Shown: positions 34,748-44,227 of the stretch, in pieces
How positions within the stretch are numbered: the stretch's first letter is position 1
Layout: every line of letters begins with the position of its first letter
Origin: Fidelibacterota bacterium
Lineage (GTDB): Bacteria > Fidelibacterota > Fidelibacteria > Fidelibacterales > Fidelibacteraceae
Assembly: GCA_028716785.1 (NCBI GenBank)
Contig: JAQUPD010000005.1
Span: forward strand, 1-64,000
Length of the DNA stretch: 64,000 nt
Direction of reading: 5' to 3'
Notes under the pieces: model-generated
Database searches by the model: none
The model's input: only the letters and a program-made list of their open reading frames with translations
What the model was told of the DNA's origin: nothing
Made by a program: the position numbers and the translations under genes

Positions 34748-35644
34748 ATGATAGCATCTCGTAAATCTCTTATTAATCAATCTGCTTATGTTTCTATCAT
34801 AGGGAATATTTTTCTTTTTGTCATTAAATATTGGGGAGGAATAGTTAGTGGTTCTATTGCGATCCTTGCAGATGCATGGCATACATTATCGGATACTCTT
34901 AGCTCAGTGGTTGTTTTAATTGGATCAAAAATTTCTGTCCGCCCAGCCGATAAAGAACATCCTTTTGGTCACGGTCGGGCTGAGCTTATTGCTGCTATTC
35001 TCATTGGGATGATGTTAGTGGGAGTTTCTGTGGAATTTTTCACGAAAGCATATAATAATTTCATAAATCATCAATCGGTTATCTATACTTGGCAAGCAAT
35101 TTTTGTTGTTTCTTTATCAATTATCTCAAAAGAACTCATGGCACAATATGCCTTTCGCATTTCTCACAAGACAGATTCTAAGTCGGTTCGCGCTGATGCA
35201 TGGCACCATCGGAGTGATGCTCTTTCCTCTGTTATTATTCTCGCTGGTATTTTTATTGGAAAATATTTTTGGTGGATTGATAGTCTACTTACCGTGCTTG
35301 TTGCCCTTTTGATTCTTTATTCCGCTTATGATATTATTCGAGATGCGTCTTCTCGACTTATGGGTAATCCACCTTCACAAAAAGTTATTGATCAAGTTAT
35401 GGAAATTGGCAAAACAGTGTCTAATAAAGAATTAAACATTCATCATGTTCACATGCATGAATATGGAACACATCGAGAGATGACCCTTCATATCAATCTC
35501 CCGAATAATTGGACCCTTGAGCGAGGTCACGATATTGCCAATGAATTAGAAAATCGTATTCGGGAAGAAATGGATATTGAAACAACTGTCCATATAGAAC
35601 CCCTTAATAAAAATAAAGATACCCAAAAGAAAACGCCATCGTAA
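34748..35644 (+). CDS. Cation diffusion facilitator transporter
   Basis: 298 residues. A CDF-type divalent metal/proton antiporter of the inner membrane: six hydrophobic segments, with metal site A formed by ADAWHTLSD (helix 2) and ADAWHHRSD (helix 5). HPFGHGRAE follows helix 2, and a cytoplasmic domain from about residue 205 includes HHVHMHEYGTH. The likely metal is Zn, Fe or Mn; the HxxxD pattern in both sites favours zinc. Confidence 0.9.
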   Translation: MIASRKSLINQSAYVSIIGNIFLFVIKYWGGIVSGSIAILADAWHTLSDTLSSVVVLIGSKISVRPADKEHPFGHGRAELIAAILIGMMLVGVSVEFFTKAYNNFINHQSVIYTWQAIFVVSLSIISKELMAQYAFRISHKTDSKSVRADAWHHRSDALSSVIILAGIFIGKYFWWIDSLLTVLVALLILYSAYDIIRDASSRLMGNPPSQKVIDQVMEIGKTVSNKELNIHHVHMHEYGTHREMTLHINLPNNWTLERGHDIANELENRIREEMDIETTVHIEPLNKNKDTQKKTPS

Positions 35645-35746
35645 TTCATGACACGTTAAGGTAATCCGTAATACTATATCTTTTTATGAGTATCCCTTGT
35701 TTGCAATAGCTATATTGTGTGATGTTTAACCAAAAAGATAACGATG

Positions 35747-35770
35747 ATAAGTGTGCTAATTCGCACTTAT
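35747..35770. promoter_or_regulatory. Inverted repeat upstream of DAHP synthase
   Basis: ATAAGTG (35747-35753) and CACTTAT (35764-35770) form a symmetrical site 60 bp before aroF. With no T-run it is not a terminator, so an operator (for example for an aromatic amino acid repressor) or mRNA leader stem are the alternatives. Confidence 0.4.
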
Positions 35771-35831
35771 TGTTAAATAGTCGGAAAATTTCTGTTTTTT
35801 TTGTTAAATTTAAAAAAATAGAGAGGATTTA

Positions 35832-36869
35832 ATGGCGTTTCATATTATTCGCGAGCTTCCAAGCTCCGATGAAATTCTTGAAGAACTCCCTCTTCCCGAG
35901 GAGCTGAAAGCTGTCAAAAAAGAGAGAGATAAAACTATTTCTGCAGTTATTCGGGGGGAATCATCGATTTTTTTAGTCATTGTTGGTCCTTGCTCTGCCC
36001 ATGATGTCGATGCTGTGTGTGAGTATGTTTCACGTCTTTCTCGTGTTCAGGAAAAAGTAAAAGATACTTTGTTGCTTATTCCTCGTATTTATACCAATAA
36101 ACCACGGACTCTAGGTACAGGCTATAAGGGAATGTTGCATCAACCAAATCCTATGGAAAAACCAAATATTGTGGAGGGAATTAAATCCCTCCGAAAAATG
36201 CATATTCGTGCGCTGAAAGAATCACACCTCTCTGCTGCTGATGAAATGCTCTATCCCAATAATTATCCCTATGTAGAAGATTTGCTTTCTTACGTTGCTA
36301 TTGGAGCACGATCTGTTGCCAATCAACAACACCGTCTTACGGTGAGCGGACTGGATATTCCTGTGGGTATGAAAAATCCAACCTCTGGAGAAATCTTTGT
36401 GATGTTGGAATCAATTTATGCGGCTCAACATCCTCATGTGTTTATCTATAATAATTATGAAGTAAAAACCGATGGGAATCCCCTTGCCCATGGTACTCTT
36501 CGTGGTGCTGTTAATCATTCTGGCATGCGCGTCCCCAATTATCACTATGAAGATTTACTTCGAATAAGTTCCCTCTATCTTAAAAAAGAACTTAAAAATC
36601 CCTCTCTCATTGTAGATGTAAACCACGATAATTCAAATAAACACTATGAAGAACAACCCCGAATTGCTATGGAAATAATGAAAAGTCGAGCACATAATGA
36701 GATGCTGAAAAAAGTAATTAAAGGACTCATGATTGAAAGTTACCTAGTGGCAGGGCGACAAGAACCCGATGGGACTGTTTTTGGACAGTCTATAACCGAT
36801 CCTTGTTTAGGATGGGATGATACAGAACACCTTCTTTTTAGGATTGCGGAAGAAGTGGCTCGATCTTGA
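35832..36869 (+). CDS. aroF: 3-deoxy-7-phosphoheptulonate (DAHP) synthase, type I
   Basis: 345 residues. Condenses PEP and erythrose-4-phosphate, the first step to chorismate and aromatic amino acids. Metal and substrate residues are present: VGPCSAHD, PRIYTNKPRTLGTGYKGM, KNPTSGEI, DVNHDNSNKH, and ESYLVAGRQ near the C-terminus. Length and the full N-terminal arm match the AroFGH class, which is usually feedback-inhibited; which amino acid inhibits cannot be read. The start follows AGAGAGGA. The isozyme letter is uncertain. Confidence 0.9.
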   Translation: MAFHIIRELPSSDEILEELPLPEELKAVKKERDKTISAVIRGESSIFLVIVGPCSAHDVDAVCEYVSRLSRVQEKVKDTLLLIPRIYTNKPRTLGTGYKGMLHQPNPMEKPNIVEGIKSLRKMHIRALKESHLSAADEMLYPNNYPYVEDLLSYVAIGARSVANQQHRLTVSGLDIPVGMKNPTSGEIFVMLESIYAAQHPHVFIYNNYEVKTDGNPLAHGTLRGAVNHSGMRVPNYHYEDLLRISSLYLKKELKNPSLIVDVNHDNSNKHYEEQPRIAMEIMKSRAHNEMLKKVIKGLMIESYLVAGRQEPDGTVFGQSITDPCLGWDDTEHLLFRIAEEVARS

Positions 36870-36934
36870 TCGATTCTTTCAATGTGTTTGTAAAAATAAT
36901 TTCATGAAATGCTTTTTACGGTTTTTCCAGTTCA

Positions 36935-37405
36935 GAAGTACTCCCTTCGCCTTTTTCTCAATAAAAATGAATGTGATGACATCATAACTATCAGGAATAT
37001 TTAATAAATTTTGGGTCTTTTTAGGACTGAATCCCGCAATGGGATGTGCAACTCATCTTAATTCAGTAGCTTGCAAAAGGAGCTGACTAACCGATATCCT
37101 CGTATCAAAGTGATAGTAAAAACGGGATCCAATTACACAATCATCTTCTTGTTTAGCGATAATTGCAATAACCATGGATACCTGCTGAGCCCATTCATTG
37201 CCCTTGGAATATACAGGATAAAGATTTTCTAACTGCTCTTCGTCGGTAACAAAAATGTAATGCCACGGCTTATTGTTAGGCAAGACGGTGCTAAGTGAAC
37301 CGCTCAGCTCAGCTTTTCCTGCACTCCTGGGTGAGTGTGATTTTTTCTAAATGCCGATAGAATCGTCGCTTTTTATAGCTTCTTCAATGGTCACATCTGC
37401 TCCTT
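36935..37405 (-). pseudogene. Nitroreductase-family pseudogene
   Basis: Minus-strand fragments in correct order but in different frames. TIEEAIKSDDSI (family DVLEAIKKRRSIR) is followed after stops by LPNNKPWHYIFVTDEEQ and YYHFDTRISVSQLLLQATEL. After an in-frame stop come AHPIAGFSPKKTQNLLNIPD and SYDVITFIFI, the family C-terminus. The arginine of the FMN site and part of the N-terminus are lost. A frameshift plus nonsense mutations make a functional flavoprotein unlikely. Promoter or regulatory DNA for purM probably overlaps its 5' side. Confidence 0.8.
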
Positions 37406-37588
37406 TACACAATGAGGCCTATCTTTTATCCAGATTCTTTATAGAATTTTTACCCTTCTATGAAGAGAAGTAGATACACGATATGGGAATAAAACTCATT
37501 GCTTTTTAAGAAAAAAAAAGAGAATTTCCTGCCGTGAAGTCAAAGAGATGCACAACAAAAAAATTTCCCAATTAACATAAAGGTTTGT

Positions 37589-38677
37589 ATGGATAAATCC
37601 AGAAAAAGTGGCATTGATATCGATCTTGGTAATCAATGCTCCCGCACCGCTTATTGTTGGGCAAAAAAGACCTTTTCGCATCGACCAGAAGGATCAGGGA
37701 ATCCTTTAATGACAGTTGATGGTGCGTTTTCCAATGTGATGAATTACCATGGCGTTAAAATTGGCATCACCTCTGATGGCATTGGGACGAAAATAGAGAT
37801 TGCCGAACGAACGGGCATTTATGATACGTTGGGGTTTGATTTAGTTGCTATGACGGCAGATGACCTCGTTGCAAATGGTATTGAGCCAGTGAATCTCTCC
37901 AATATTTTGGATGTAGATTATTTGGATCATGAGATTGTGGATGCGCTTATGCGAGGCCTTTATCGTGCTGCAAAAGAAGCACGTATTACTGTAACTGGTG
38001 GAGAAATTGCAGAATTGGGCAATCGAATCCAAGGCTATGGCGATCGTATGCACTTTAACTGGTGCTCTACTGCCGTGGGACTTATTCCTGAAAATGCTGA
38101 TCTCATCGAAGGGACAACAATTCAACCAGGAAATATTGTCATTGCCTTAGCATCGCGAGGCTTTCGAAGCAATGGATTTTCTCTTATCCGCCAGGTGATG
38201 GAAAAGGCTTTTGGAAACGAGTGGCACACCGCAACCTATTCCCACGAACAAACATGGGGAGAGATTCTCCTTACTCCTTCTCGTATTTATACGCCCCTCA
38301 TTGTGGATATCCTTCATGCCAATATCCCTCTTTATGGTCTTGCACATATTACTGGTGGGGGTATTGGCGATAATTTTGCCCGTGTGTTAAAAAGCTCAGG
38401 ATATGGTGCTAATTTAAATACTCTGTTTAAATCCCATCCTGTTATGCTTACCCTTCAACAAATGGGGGATATTCCCGAACAAACAGCCTATCGCCTCTGG
38501 AATATGGGAAATGGTATGCTGCTTGTTACAGAAAAAGAAGCTTTAAAATCTATTCTTGATCTGGCAAATACATATCACTATCCCGCCCAACTCGCTGGCG
38601 TGATTACCCCCGAACCCTATATCCTCTTGTCTACGTCAGGATGTTTCCCACAAAGACTCGAATTTCCTTTAGAATAA
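37589..38677 (+). CDS. purM: Phosphoribosylformylglycinamidine cyclo-ligase
   Basis: 362 residues; closes the imidazole ring to give AIR (purine step 5). PurM signatures: GITSDGIGTKIEIAER, FDLVAMTADDLVANGIEP, GGEIAEL, ASRGFRSNGFSL, LAHITGGGIGDNFARV and NMGNGMLLV. The N-terminus lacks the usual GGFGG stretch and reads GNPLMTVDGAFSN, so it belongs to a divergent branch. It is the first gene of the 16-gene purine/pyrimidine operon; purL follows after 13 bp. Confidence 0.92.
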   Translation: MDKSRKSGIDIDLGNQCSRTAYCWAKKTFSHRPEGSGNPLMTVDGAFSNVMNYHGVKIGITSDGIGTKIEIAERTGIYDTLGFDLVAMTADDLVANGIEPVNLSNILDVDYLDHEIVDALMRGLYRAAKEARITVTGGEIAELGNRIQGYGDRMHFNWCSTAVGLIPENADLIEGTTIQPGNIVIALASRGFRSNGFSLIRQVMEKAFGNEWHTATYSHEQTWGEILLTPSRIYTPLIVDILHANIPLYGLAHITGGGIGDNFARVLKSSGYGANLNTLFKSHPVMLTLQQMGDIPEQTAYRLWNMGNGMLLVTEKEALKSILDLANTYHYPAQLAGVITPEPYILLSTSGCFPQRLEFPLE

Positions 38678-38690
38678 GGGAGACACACCT

Positions 38691-41684
38691 GTGTCACAGA
38701 ATTTTTTTATACAACTCGTGCTGAAAAATCATCTCCGAGATGTTGCGGGAGAACAAGTAAAACAATCGGCAGCGCGATATCTTAACCTCGAGACAGGGAA
38801 GGTGAAATCATCAAAAGTTTTTACCCTAACCCTCGATATTTCTCTAGATGAAGTTCGTTTTTTTGCTGAAAATGTTCTCCGAGATCCCATTATACAGGAT
38901 GTTTATATTCAGTCCTTTTATCCCGCTAAAGAGTTTGCTCGAAAACTTTTTATCTCTAAGTTGCCCGGGGTGACAGATGATGAGGGAATCTCTGCTCAAA
39001 AAGCATTGGCCGATACCATGCATCGAGAATTTCCAACCCATATTCAGCAGATTTATACAGCAGATCTTTTTTATTTTGAAAATCCCCTGAAATCTCAGGA
39101 TTTAATCCGATTGGGAAAGGATCTTTTAGGAAATCCTTTGATTCACCACGTGGAAGCTGGCCCAACGAATGAACCCGTTACCTATATTCCTCGTGTGAAT
39201 CTTGAGACAAAGATAGCGATAAAAACTATTCCCCTTCAGTGTGATGATGAATCCCTTCTTAAATTGTCTGAGGATATGTTGCTCTCCTTAAACAAGGAAG
39301 AGATGAAGGCTATTCAGGCATATTATTTTCGGGAGGATGTTCAGGCTGCCAGAAAAAAAGCAGGTCTTGACATCAATCCTACGGATTGTGAATTGGAAAT
39401 TTTTGGTCAAACATGGTCTGAACACTGTAAGCATAAAGAATTCAATGCTGTTATTCATTATCATGATGAGGAAACGGGAAACGATGAAATGATCGACTCG
39501 CTTTTTAAAACATACATCTACAAATCGACAGATATTATCCAAAAGCGTTTTGAAAGAAAGGGGAACCCCTGGCTTTTAAAAGTTTTTTCTGATAACGCTG
39601 GTGTGGTGCGTATTAACGATGATCTTTGCTTTATTTGGAAAGTTGAAACCCACAATTCTCCCTCTGCTTTGGATCCCTATGGGGGCGCCCTTACCGGAAT
39701 TGTCGGTGTTAATCGGGATCTCCTTGGGACTGGCATTGGAGGGGCAAAACTCCTTTTTAATACGGATGTGCTCTGTTTTGGGAATCCTTATTTTACCGGC
39801 GAACTCTTGCCTGGTCAGCTTCATCCCCGACGGATTATGACAGGTGTTGTTGATGGAATTAAGGATGGTGGCAATAAGTCTGGCATTCCTACTCTTAATG
39901 GAGCCGTAATTTTTGACGATCGGTTTCAGGGTAAACCCCTTGTCTTTTGTGGCACCGGTGCCCTTATGCCCTTAAAATATGGCGATCGCCTTACTTGGAT
40001 TAAATCCATTGACCCGGGGGACAGAATTTTTATGGCTGGTGGACGTGTTGGGAAGGATGGAATCCATGGGGCAACCTTCTCTTCCCAAGAAATTGATGAA
40101 TCCTCTCCTCGATCGGCTGTCCAAATTGGATCTCCCATTACCCAAAAAAATTTAGCCGATTTTATGGTGGATGCCGCCCAAAAAGGACTTATAAAATGCT
40201 CAACGGATAATGGTGCAGGTGGACTCTCATCGTCTATTGGTGAACTTGCTCAACTCTCCGGAGGCGCAGAGGTCTACCTCCATAAAGTTCCTCTGAAATA
40301 TTCAGGCCTTCAACCCTGGGAAATTTTTCTCTCTGAATCCCAAGAACGAATGACACTGGTCATTGAACCCGATAAAACAGAAAAAGTATATGACCTTGCT
40401 AAATTGTATGAAGTAGAAGTGACCGATATTGGAGTCTTTACCGATTCTGGCATGTTAAAAGTTTTTTATGAAGAACACCTCGCAGCCCTTTTGAATTTGA
40501 ATTTTCTTCATAAGGGTGTGCCTCGAAAACATCTTGAAGCCGTATGGAAAAAATCTCCGGTTAGCGAACCCACCTTAAAAGAAAGTCCCGATCTCAAAAA
40601 AACGATTCTTTCTCTTTTAGGAAGCTTGAATATCTGTTCACGAGAAAGTATCATTCGTCGCTATGATCATGAAGTGAAGGGACGCACTGTGATAAAGCCC
40701 TTGATGGGAGAATTGGGCAACGGTCCACAAGATGCTGGCGTGATACGCCTTTCTTTTAATTCGTGGGAAGGGATTGCCGTATCCAATGGTATTATGCCGA
40801 AATTTGGAGATATCGATCCCTATGAAGCGTCGGCAGGAGCCTTTGATGAAGCGGTCCGCCAGATTATTTCTGTTGGTGGTCGCCTGCCAGACCCCGATGA
40901 TAATACCAGTCCTTTTTGGTCTGTCAATGATAATTTTTGCGTTCCCGATTCTGTCTATGATCCTCAAACGAATCCCGATGGAAAATTTAAATTGGCTCAA
41001 CTCGTCCGAATGAATCAAGCCCTCTATGATATGGCTCTTACCTTTAATATCCCCATGACATCGGGAAAAGACAGCATGAAAAATGATTTTCGCAAAGGAG
41101 ATATAAAAATTTCTGTGCCCCCCACTGTTTTATATTCCGTAACTGCTAAAATTGATGATATTCGAACTCTTACTACCAGCGATTTTAAAAATCCAGGAGA
41201 TGCCATCTATTTGGTTGGAGAAACAAAAGATGAATTGGGCGGCTCTGAATTCTATCGCCTGTTGGGATTTTTAGGCGCAAATGTTCCAAGGGTACGAAAA
41301 AAACATGCCCTGAATCTTTACCGAAAAATAGCATGTGCTCACCGAGAAGGATTCCTTGCATCTTCCCATGATCTCTCCGATGGAGGATTCGCCATTGCTC
41401 TGGCAGAATGCATTATGGGAGGGCATTTTGGGGGAATGGTCGATCTGGGATATGGTAATTTACCAATTTATGGTGAACTTTTTTCAGAGTCTCATTCACG
41501 CTTTGTTGTGACAGTTCCTAAAAAATTTCAGACAGCCTTTGAAAATCTTATGGGTCCAGATGCTCGGTTTTTAGGGAATGTCCTGGATGAACCCTCTTTA
41601 ATACTTGTCTATAAAGGCGAGAAACTGATAGAACTTTCTAAAAAAGAAATGCTTGAAACGTGGAGAAATGGCCTTGTTTTCTAA
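38691..41684 (+). CDS. purL: FGAM synthase, PurS-PurL fused large subunit
   Basis: 997 residues, GTG start after AAGGGAGA. The synthetase half of FGAR amidotransferase (purine step 4). Residues 1 to about 165 contain two PurS-like beta-alpha-beta repeats (first: LVLKNHLRDVAGEQVKQSA; second: KLFISKLPGVTDDEG ... HHVEAG). A linker helix with EIFGQTWSEHCKHKEF and the two PurL half-domains follow (KVETHNSPSALDPYGGA; STDNGAGGLSS; later TSGKDSMKND and SHDLSDGGFAIALAE). The glutaminase half is encoded separately by the overlapping purQ. Fused PurS duplication replaces the independent purS of Bacillus-type operons. Confidence 0.93.
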   Translation: MSQNFFIQLVLKNHLRDVAGEQVKQSAARYLNLETGKVKSSKVFTLTLDISLDEVRFFAENVLRDPIIQDVYIQSFYPAKEFARKLFISKLPGVTDDEGISAQKALADTMHREFPTHIQQIYTADLFYFENPLKSQDLIRLGKDLLGNPLIHHVEAGPTNEPVTYIPRVNLETKIAIKTIPLQCDDESLLKLSEDMLLSLNKEEMKAIQAYYFREDVQAARKKAGLDINPTDCELEIFGQTWSEHCKHKEFNAVIHYHDEETGNDEMIDSLFKTYIYKSTDIIQKRFERKGNPWLLKVFSDNAGVVRINDDLCFIWKVETHNSPSALDPYGGALTGIVGVNRDLLGTGIGGAKLLFNTDVLCFGNPYFTGELLPGQLHPRRIMTGVVDGIKDGGNKSGIPTLNGAVIFDDRFQGKPLVFCGTGALMPLKYGDRLTWIKSIDPGDRIFMAGGRVGKDGIHGATFSSQEIDESSPRSAVQIGSPITQKNLADFMVDAAQKGLIKCSTDNGAGGLSSSIGELAQLSGGAEVYLHKVPLKYSGLQPWEIFLSESQERMTLVIEPDKTEKVYDLAKLYEVEVTDIGVFTDSGMLKVFYEEHLAALLNLNFLHKGVPRKHLEAVWKKSPVSEPTLKESPDLKKTILSLLGSLNICSRESIIRRYDHEVKGRTVIKPLMGELGNGPQDAGVIRLSFNSWEGIAVSNGIMPKFGDIDPYEASAGAFDEAVRQIISVGGRLPDPDDNTSPFWSVNDNFCVPDSVYDPQTNPDGKFKLAQLVRMNQALYDMALTFNIPMTSGKDSMKNDFRKGDIKISVPPTVLYSVTAKIDDIRTLTTSDFKNPGDAIYLVGETKDELGGSEFYRLLGFLGANVPRVRKKHALNLYRKIACAHREGFLASSHDLSDGGFAIALAECIMGGHFGGMVDLGYGNLPIYGELFSESHSRFVVTVPKKFQTAFENLMGPDARFLGNVLDEPSLILVYKGEKLIELSKKEMLETWRNGLVF

Positions 41685-42534
41685 AACGGTAATCCACGAG
41701 AAAAAACCAAAGGCATTGGTTCTTACGGGTTTTGGAATTAATTGTGAGGAGGAAATGGCAGCTGCCTGTCGCTACGCTGGTGCCGATGCCCATATTGTTC
41801 ATCTGAATCATGTGTTTCAAGGCCATGTCTCTATTCATAACTACGATGTGTTAAATCTTCCAGGAGGATTTTCCTTTGGTGATGATTTGGGATCAGCAAA
41901 GGTGTTAGCTAACCAACTGAAAGTTCGCCACCTTGCCTCCGGTAAACCCTTTATGGAAGAAATTCTTCAATTCTTACATGAGGGAAAATATATCCTTGGC
42001 GTGTGTAATGGCTTCCAAACACTGGTTAAAATGGGACTTCTTCCCAATACGGGGGGAAATTATGAACAAGAAGCAACTCTTACCTTTAACGATTCCGGAA
42101 AATTTGAAGACCGATGGGTCACATGTGCCATTTTACCCAGTAATCCAACGCCTTTTTTAAATAAAATGGATCAAATTGACTTGCCTGTTCGTCACGGTGA
42201 AGGGAAACTTATTTTTAAAGATGACTCTATCCGAAAAGAAGTTATTCGACAAAAATTAAATGTCCTTACATATATTGATCGAGATGGACATCCTACCGAT
42301 CGTTATCCTTGGAATCCTAATGGCTCAGAATTGAATTGTGCCGGCCTTTGTGATCCCACAGGACATGTTTTTGGACTTATGCCCCATCCTGAAGCCTATT
42401 CGATGCTCTATAACCATCCTGATTGGAATTGGATGAGAAAAAGAGGAATGATTTATCATGACAACGGAGAAGGACTAAAAATATTCAGGAATATTGTTGA
42501 AACTGTGATGGTAAGGAACTACAAAATTTCATAA
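41668..42534 (+). CDS. purQ: FGAM synthase glutaminase subunit
   Basis: 288 residues of class I glutamine amidotransferase supplying ammonia to PurL. Visible are LTGFGINCEEEMA, LPGGFSFGDDLGSAK, the nucleophile Cys in LGVCNGFQTLVKMG, the VRHGEGKLIF segment, and the His-Glu dyad in MPHPEAYSML. Longer than Bacillus PurQ (about 227), it resembles the glutaminase end of single-chain PurL proteins. The ATG at 41668 overlaps purL by 17 bases; TTG at 41653 is an alternative start. Confidence 0.92.
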   Translation: MALFSKTVIHEKKPKALVLTGFGINCEEEMAAACRYAGADAHIVHLNHVFQGHVSIHNYDVLNLPGGFSFGDDLGSAKVLANQLKVRHLASGKPFMEEILQFLHEGKYILGVCNGFQTLVKMGLLPNTGGNYEQEATLTFNDSGKFEDRWVTCAILPSNPTPFLNKMDQIDLPVRHGEGKLIFKDDSIRKEVIRQKLNVLTYIDRDGHPTDRYPWNPNGSELNCAGLCDPTGHVFGLMPHPEAYSMLYNHPDWNWMRKRGMIYHDNGEGLKIFRNIVETVMVRNYKIS

Positions 42535-42595
42535 TGCCTGATATAGAAGAGATTTTGTAATTTTTTGATAGAGGAGGGATAGGTAAAGGAGTAAT

Positions 42596-44212
42596 ATGAA
42601 AGGCCAAAAGAAAATTGAACGTGTTTTAATGAGTGTCACTGACAAGCGGGGGCTTCCGGAATTTGGGAAATTTCTCCACGATGCAGGATGTGAAATTATT
42701 TCAACAGGGGGAACTCGTCACGTTTTAATGGATGCTGGAATTCCCGTGACAGAGATTCAGACGGTGACCGGCAATCCCGAAGCTTTTGGTGGACGGATGA
42801 AAACGATTTCTTTTGCAATTGAATCAGCTCTTCTTTTTGATCGGGAAAAGGATAAAGTAGAAGCAGAAGCATTAGGGATTCAACCCATTGATTTAGTTGT
42901 CTGCAATCTTTATCCCTTTGAAATGGTTAAAAAAAGGGGGGCAGACATACAAGAATTGATTGAAAATATTGATATTGGCGGCCCCACCATGATCCGCGCA
43001 GCAGCGAAAAATTATCAATGGGTTACAACGGTTGTAGATCCTGATGATTATCCTATGGTTATGGAAAATATTTCAAAAAGGGGTGGAAATACGGATATAG
43101 AAACTCGCTTTAAACTCATGCGAAAAGCTTTTAATTATACAGCCGATTATGACAGCTTGATTGCCGTTACCATGGATGAACGTGCTGGCGAACCCACTCT
43201 CCGCTTTGCCTATGAGAAGCCCGAAGTTTTACGTTATGGAGAAAACAGTCACCAAAAAGGCATGATTTACCGCCTTCGTAACGCACCTGATTCACTCTAC
43301 GATATGGAAATCCTCCATGGGAAAAAGATTTCTTACAACAATATGGTAGACCTTTATGGTGCGTTAGAAACAGTTCGGGATTTAAAAAGAACGGGATGCG
43401 CCATTATCAAACATGCTAATCCTTGTGGACTCTGTGATGGTAGCGATCAGCGGGAGGTATTTGAAAAGGCATGGGCAGGTGACCCGGTTTCAGCCTTTGG
43501 CTCTGTGATTGCTTTTAATAAGCCTGTGACACTGGAAACAACCAAATTTTTACATCTCGATGCAAAAGATAAAAGTCAACGCAAATTTGTTGAAATTCTT
43601 GCTGCTCCCGCTTTTGATGAACCGGCTCTGGATTATTTAAAACAGCATAAAAATCTGCGCATTGTTCTCTTTGATCCGGCACGAATACAACCTACCTATG
43701 ATATGAAATTTATTTACAATACGCTTCTTTATCAGGATACTGACCGACAATTGCTGGAAAAAGTAGAGTATGTAAGTCAGAAAAAAGCACCGGTGGATGA
43801 AGGCCTGATGCAGTTTGGACTCATAGCTGTTCGACAGCTGAAATCAAATGCGATATGTATCGCCCGTAGGTGTGAAAATGGCGATTATCAGTTATTGGGA
43901 ATGGGATGTGGTCAGCCTAATCGGGTGAATTCAACTCAATTAAGCATTGCCCGTTGCCGTGAAAATCTAAAAGCGGAATATCAGGGGAATCCCCAATATC
44001 TTGAGGCTTATATCCAACAAAAGATGGGTGAAGCTGTTCTTTTTTCTGATGCTTTTTTCCCATTTCCAGATAATGTAGAAATTAGCTACGAAGCTGGCAT
44101 CCGAATGATTGTCCAACCTGGCGGATCAATTCGCGATATGGATGTAATTAAAAAAGTAGATGAATTGGAGATGACGCTAATTTTTACAGGATTGCGCCAT
44201 TTTAAACATTAA
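42596..44212 (+). CDS. purH: Bifunctional AICAR transformylase / IMP cyclohydrolase
   Basis: 538 residues, purine steps 9 and 10. The N-terminal MGS-like cyclohydrolase domain (1 to about 195) has STGGTRHVLMDAGIPV and NLYPFE. Its catalytic loop reads GGRMKTISFAIESAL (from Gly65) where most PurH have RVKTLHPxIHGG, so Lys-Thr is kept but the His-Pro and His are lost. The transformylase domain is orthodox: LRYGENSHQKG, SYNNMVDLYGAL, IIKHANPCG, SAFGSVIAF, SDAFFPFPDNVE, VQPGGSIRD and FTGLRHFKH. It follows purQ after 61 bp with AAAGGAG. Confidence 0.92.
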   Translation: MKGQKKIERVLMSVTDKRGLPEFGKFLHDAGCEIISTGGTRHVLMDAGIPVTEIQTVTGNPEAFGGRMKTISFAIESALLFDREKDKVEAEALGIQPIDLVVCNLYPFEMVKKRGADIQELIENIDIGGPTMIRAAAKNYQWVTTVVDPDDYPMVMENISKRGGNTDIETRFKLMRKAFNYTADYDSLIAVTMDERAGEPTLRFAYEKPEVLRYGENSHQKGMIYRLRNAPDSLYDMEILHGKKISYNNMVDLYGALETVRDLKRTGCAIIKHANPCGLCDGSDQREVFEKAWAGDPVSAFGSVIAFNKPVTLETTKFLHLDAKDKSQRKFVEILAAPAFDEPALDYLKQHKNLRIVLFDPARIQPTYDMKFIYNTLLYQDTDRQLLEKVEYVSQKKAPVDEGLMQFGLIAVRQLKSNAICIARRCENGDYQLLGMGCGQPNRVNSTQLSIARCRENLKAEYQGNPQYLEAYIQQKMGEAVLFSDAFFPFPDNVEISYEAGIRMIVQPGGSIRDMDVIKKVDELEMTLIFTGLRHFKH

Positions 44213-44227
44213 GTTTGGAGAAAAGTG

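Noticed and set aside
37289-37588. Purine riboswitch ahead of purM
   Set aside because: The conserved three-way-junction sequence blocks of the purine aptamer are not present.
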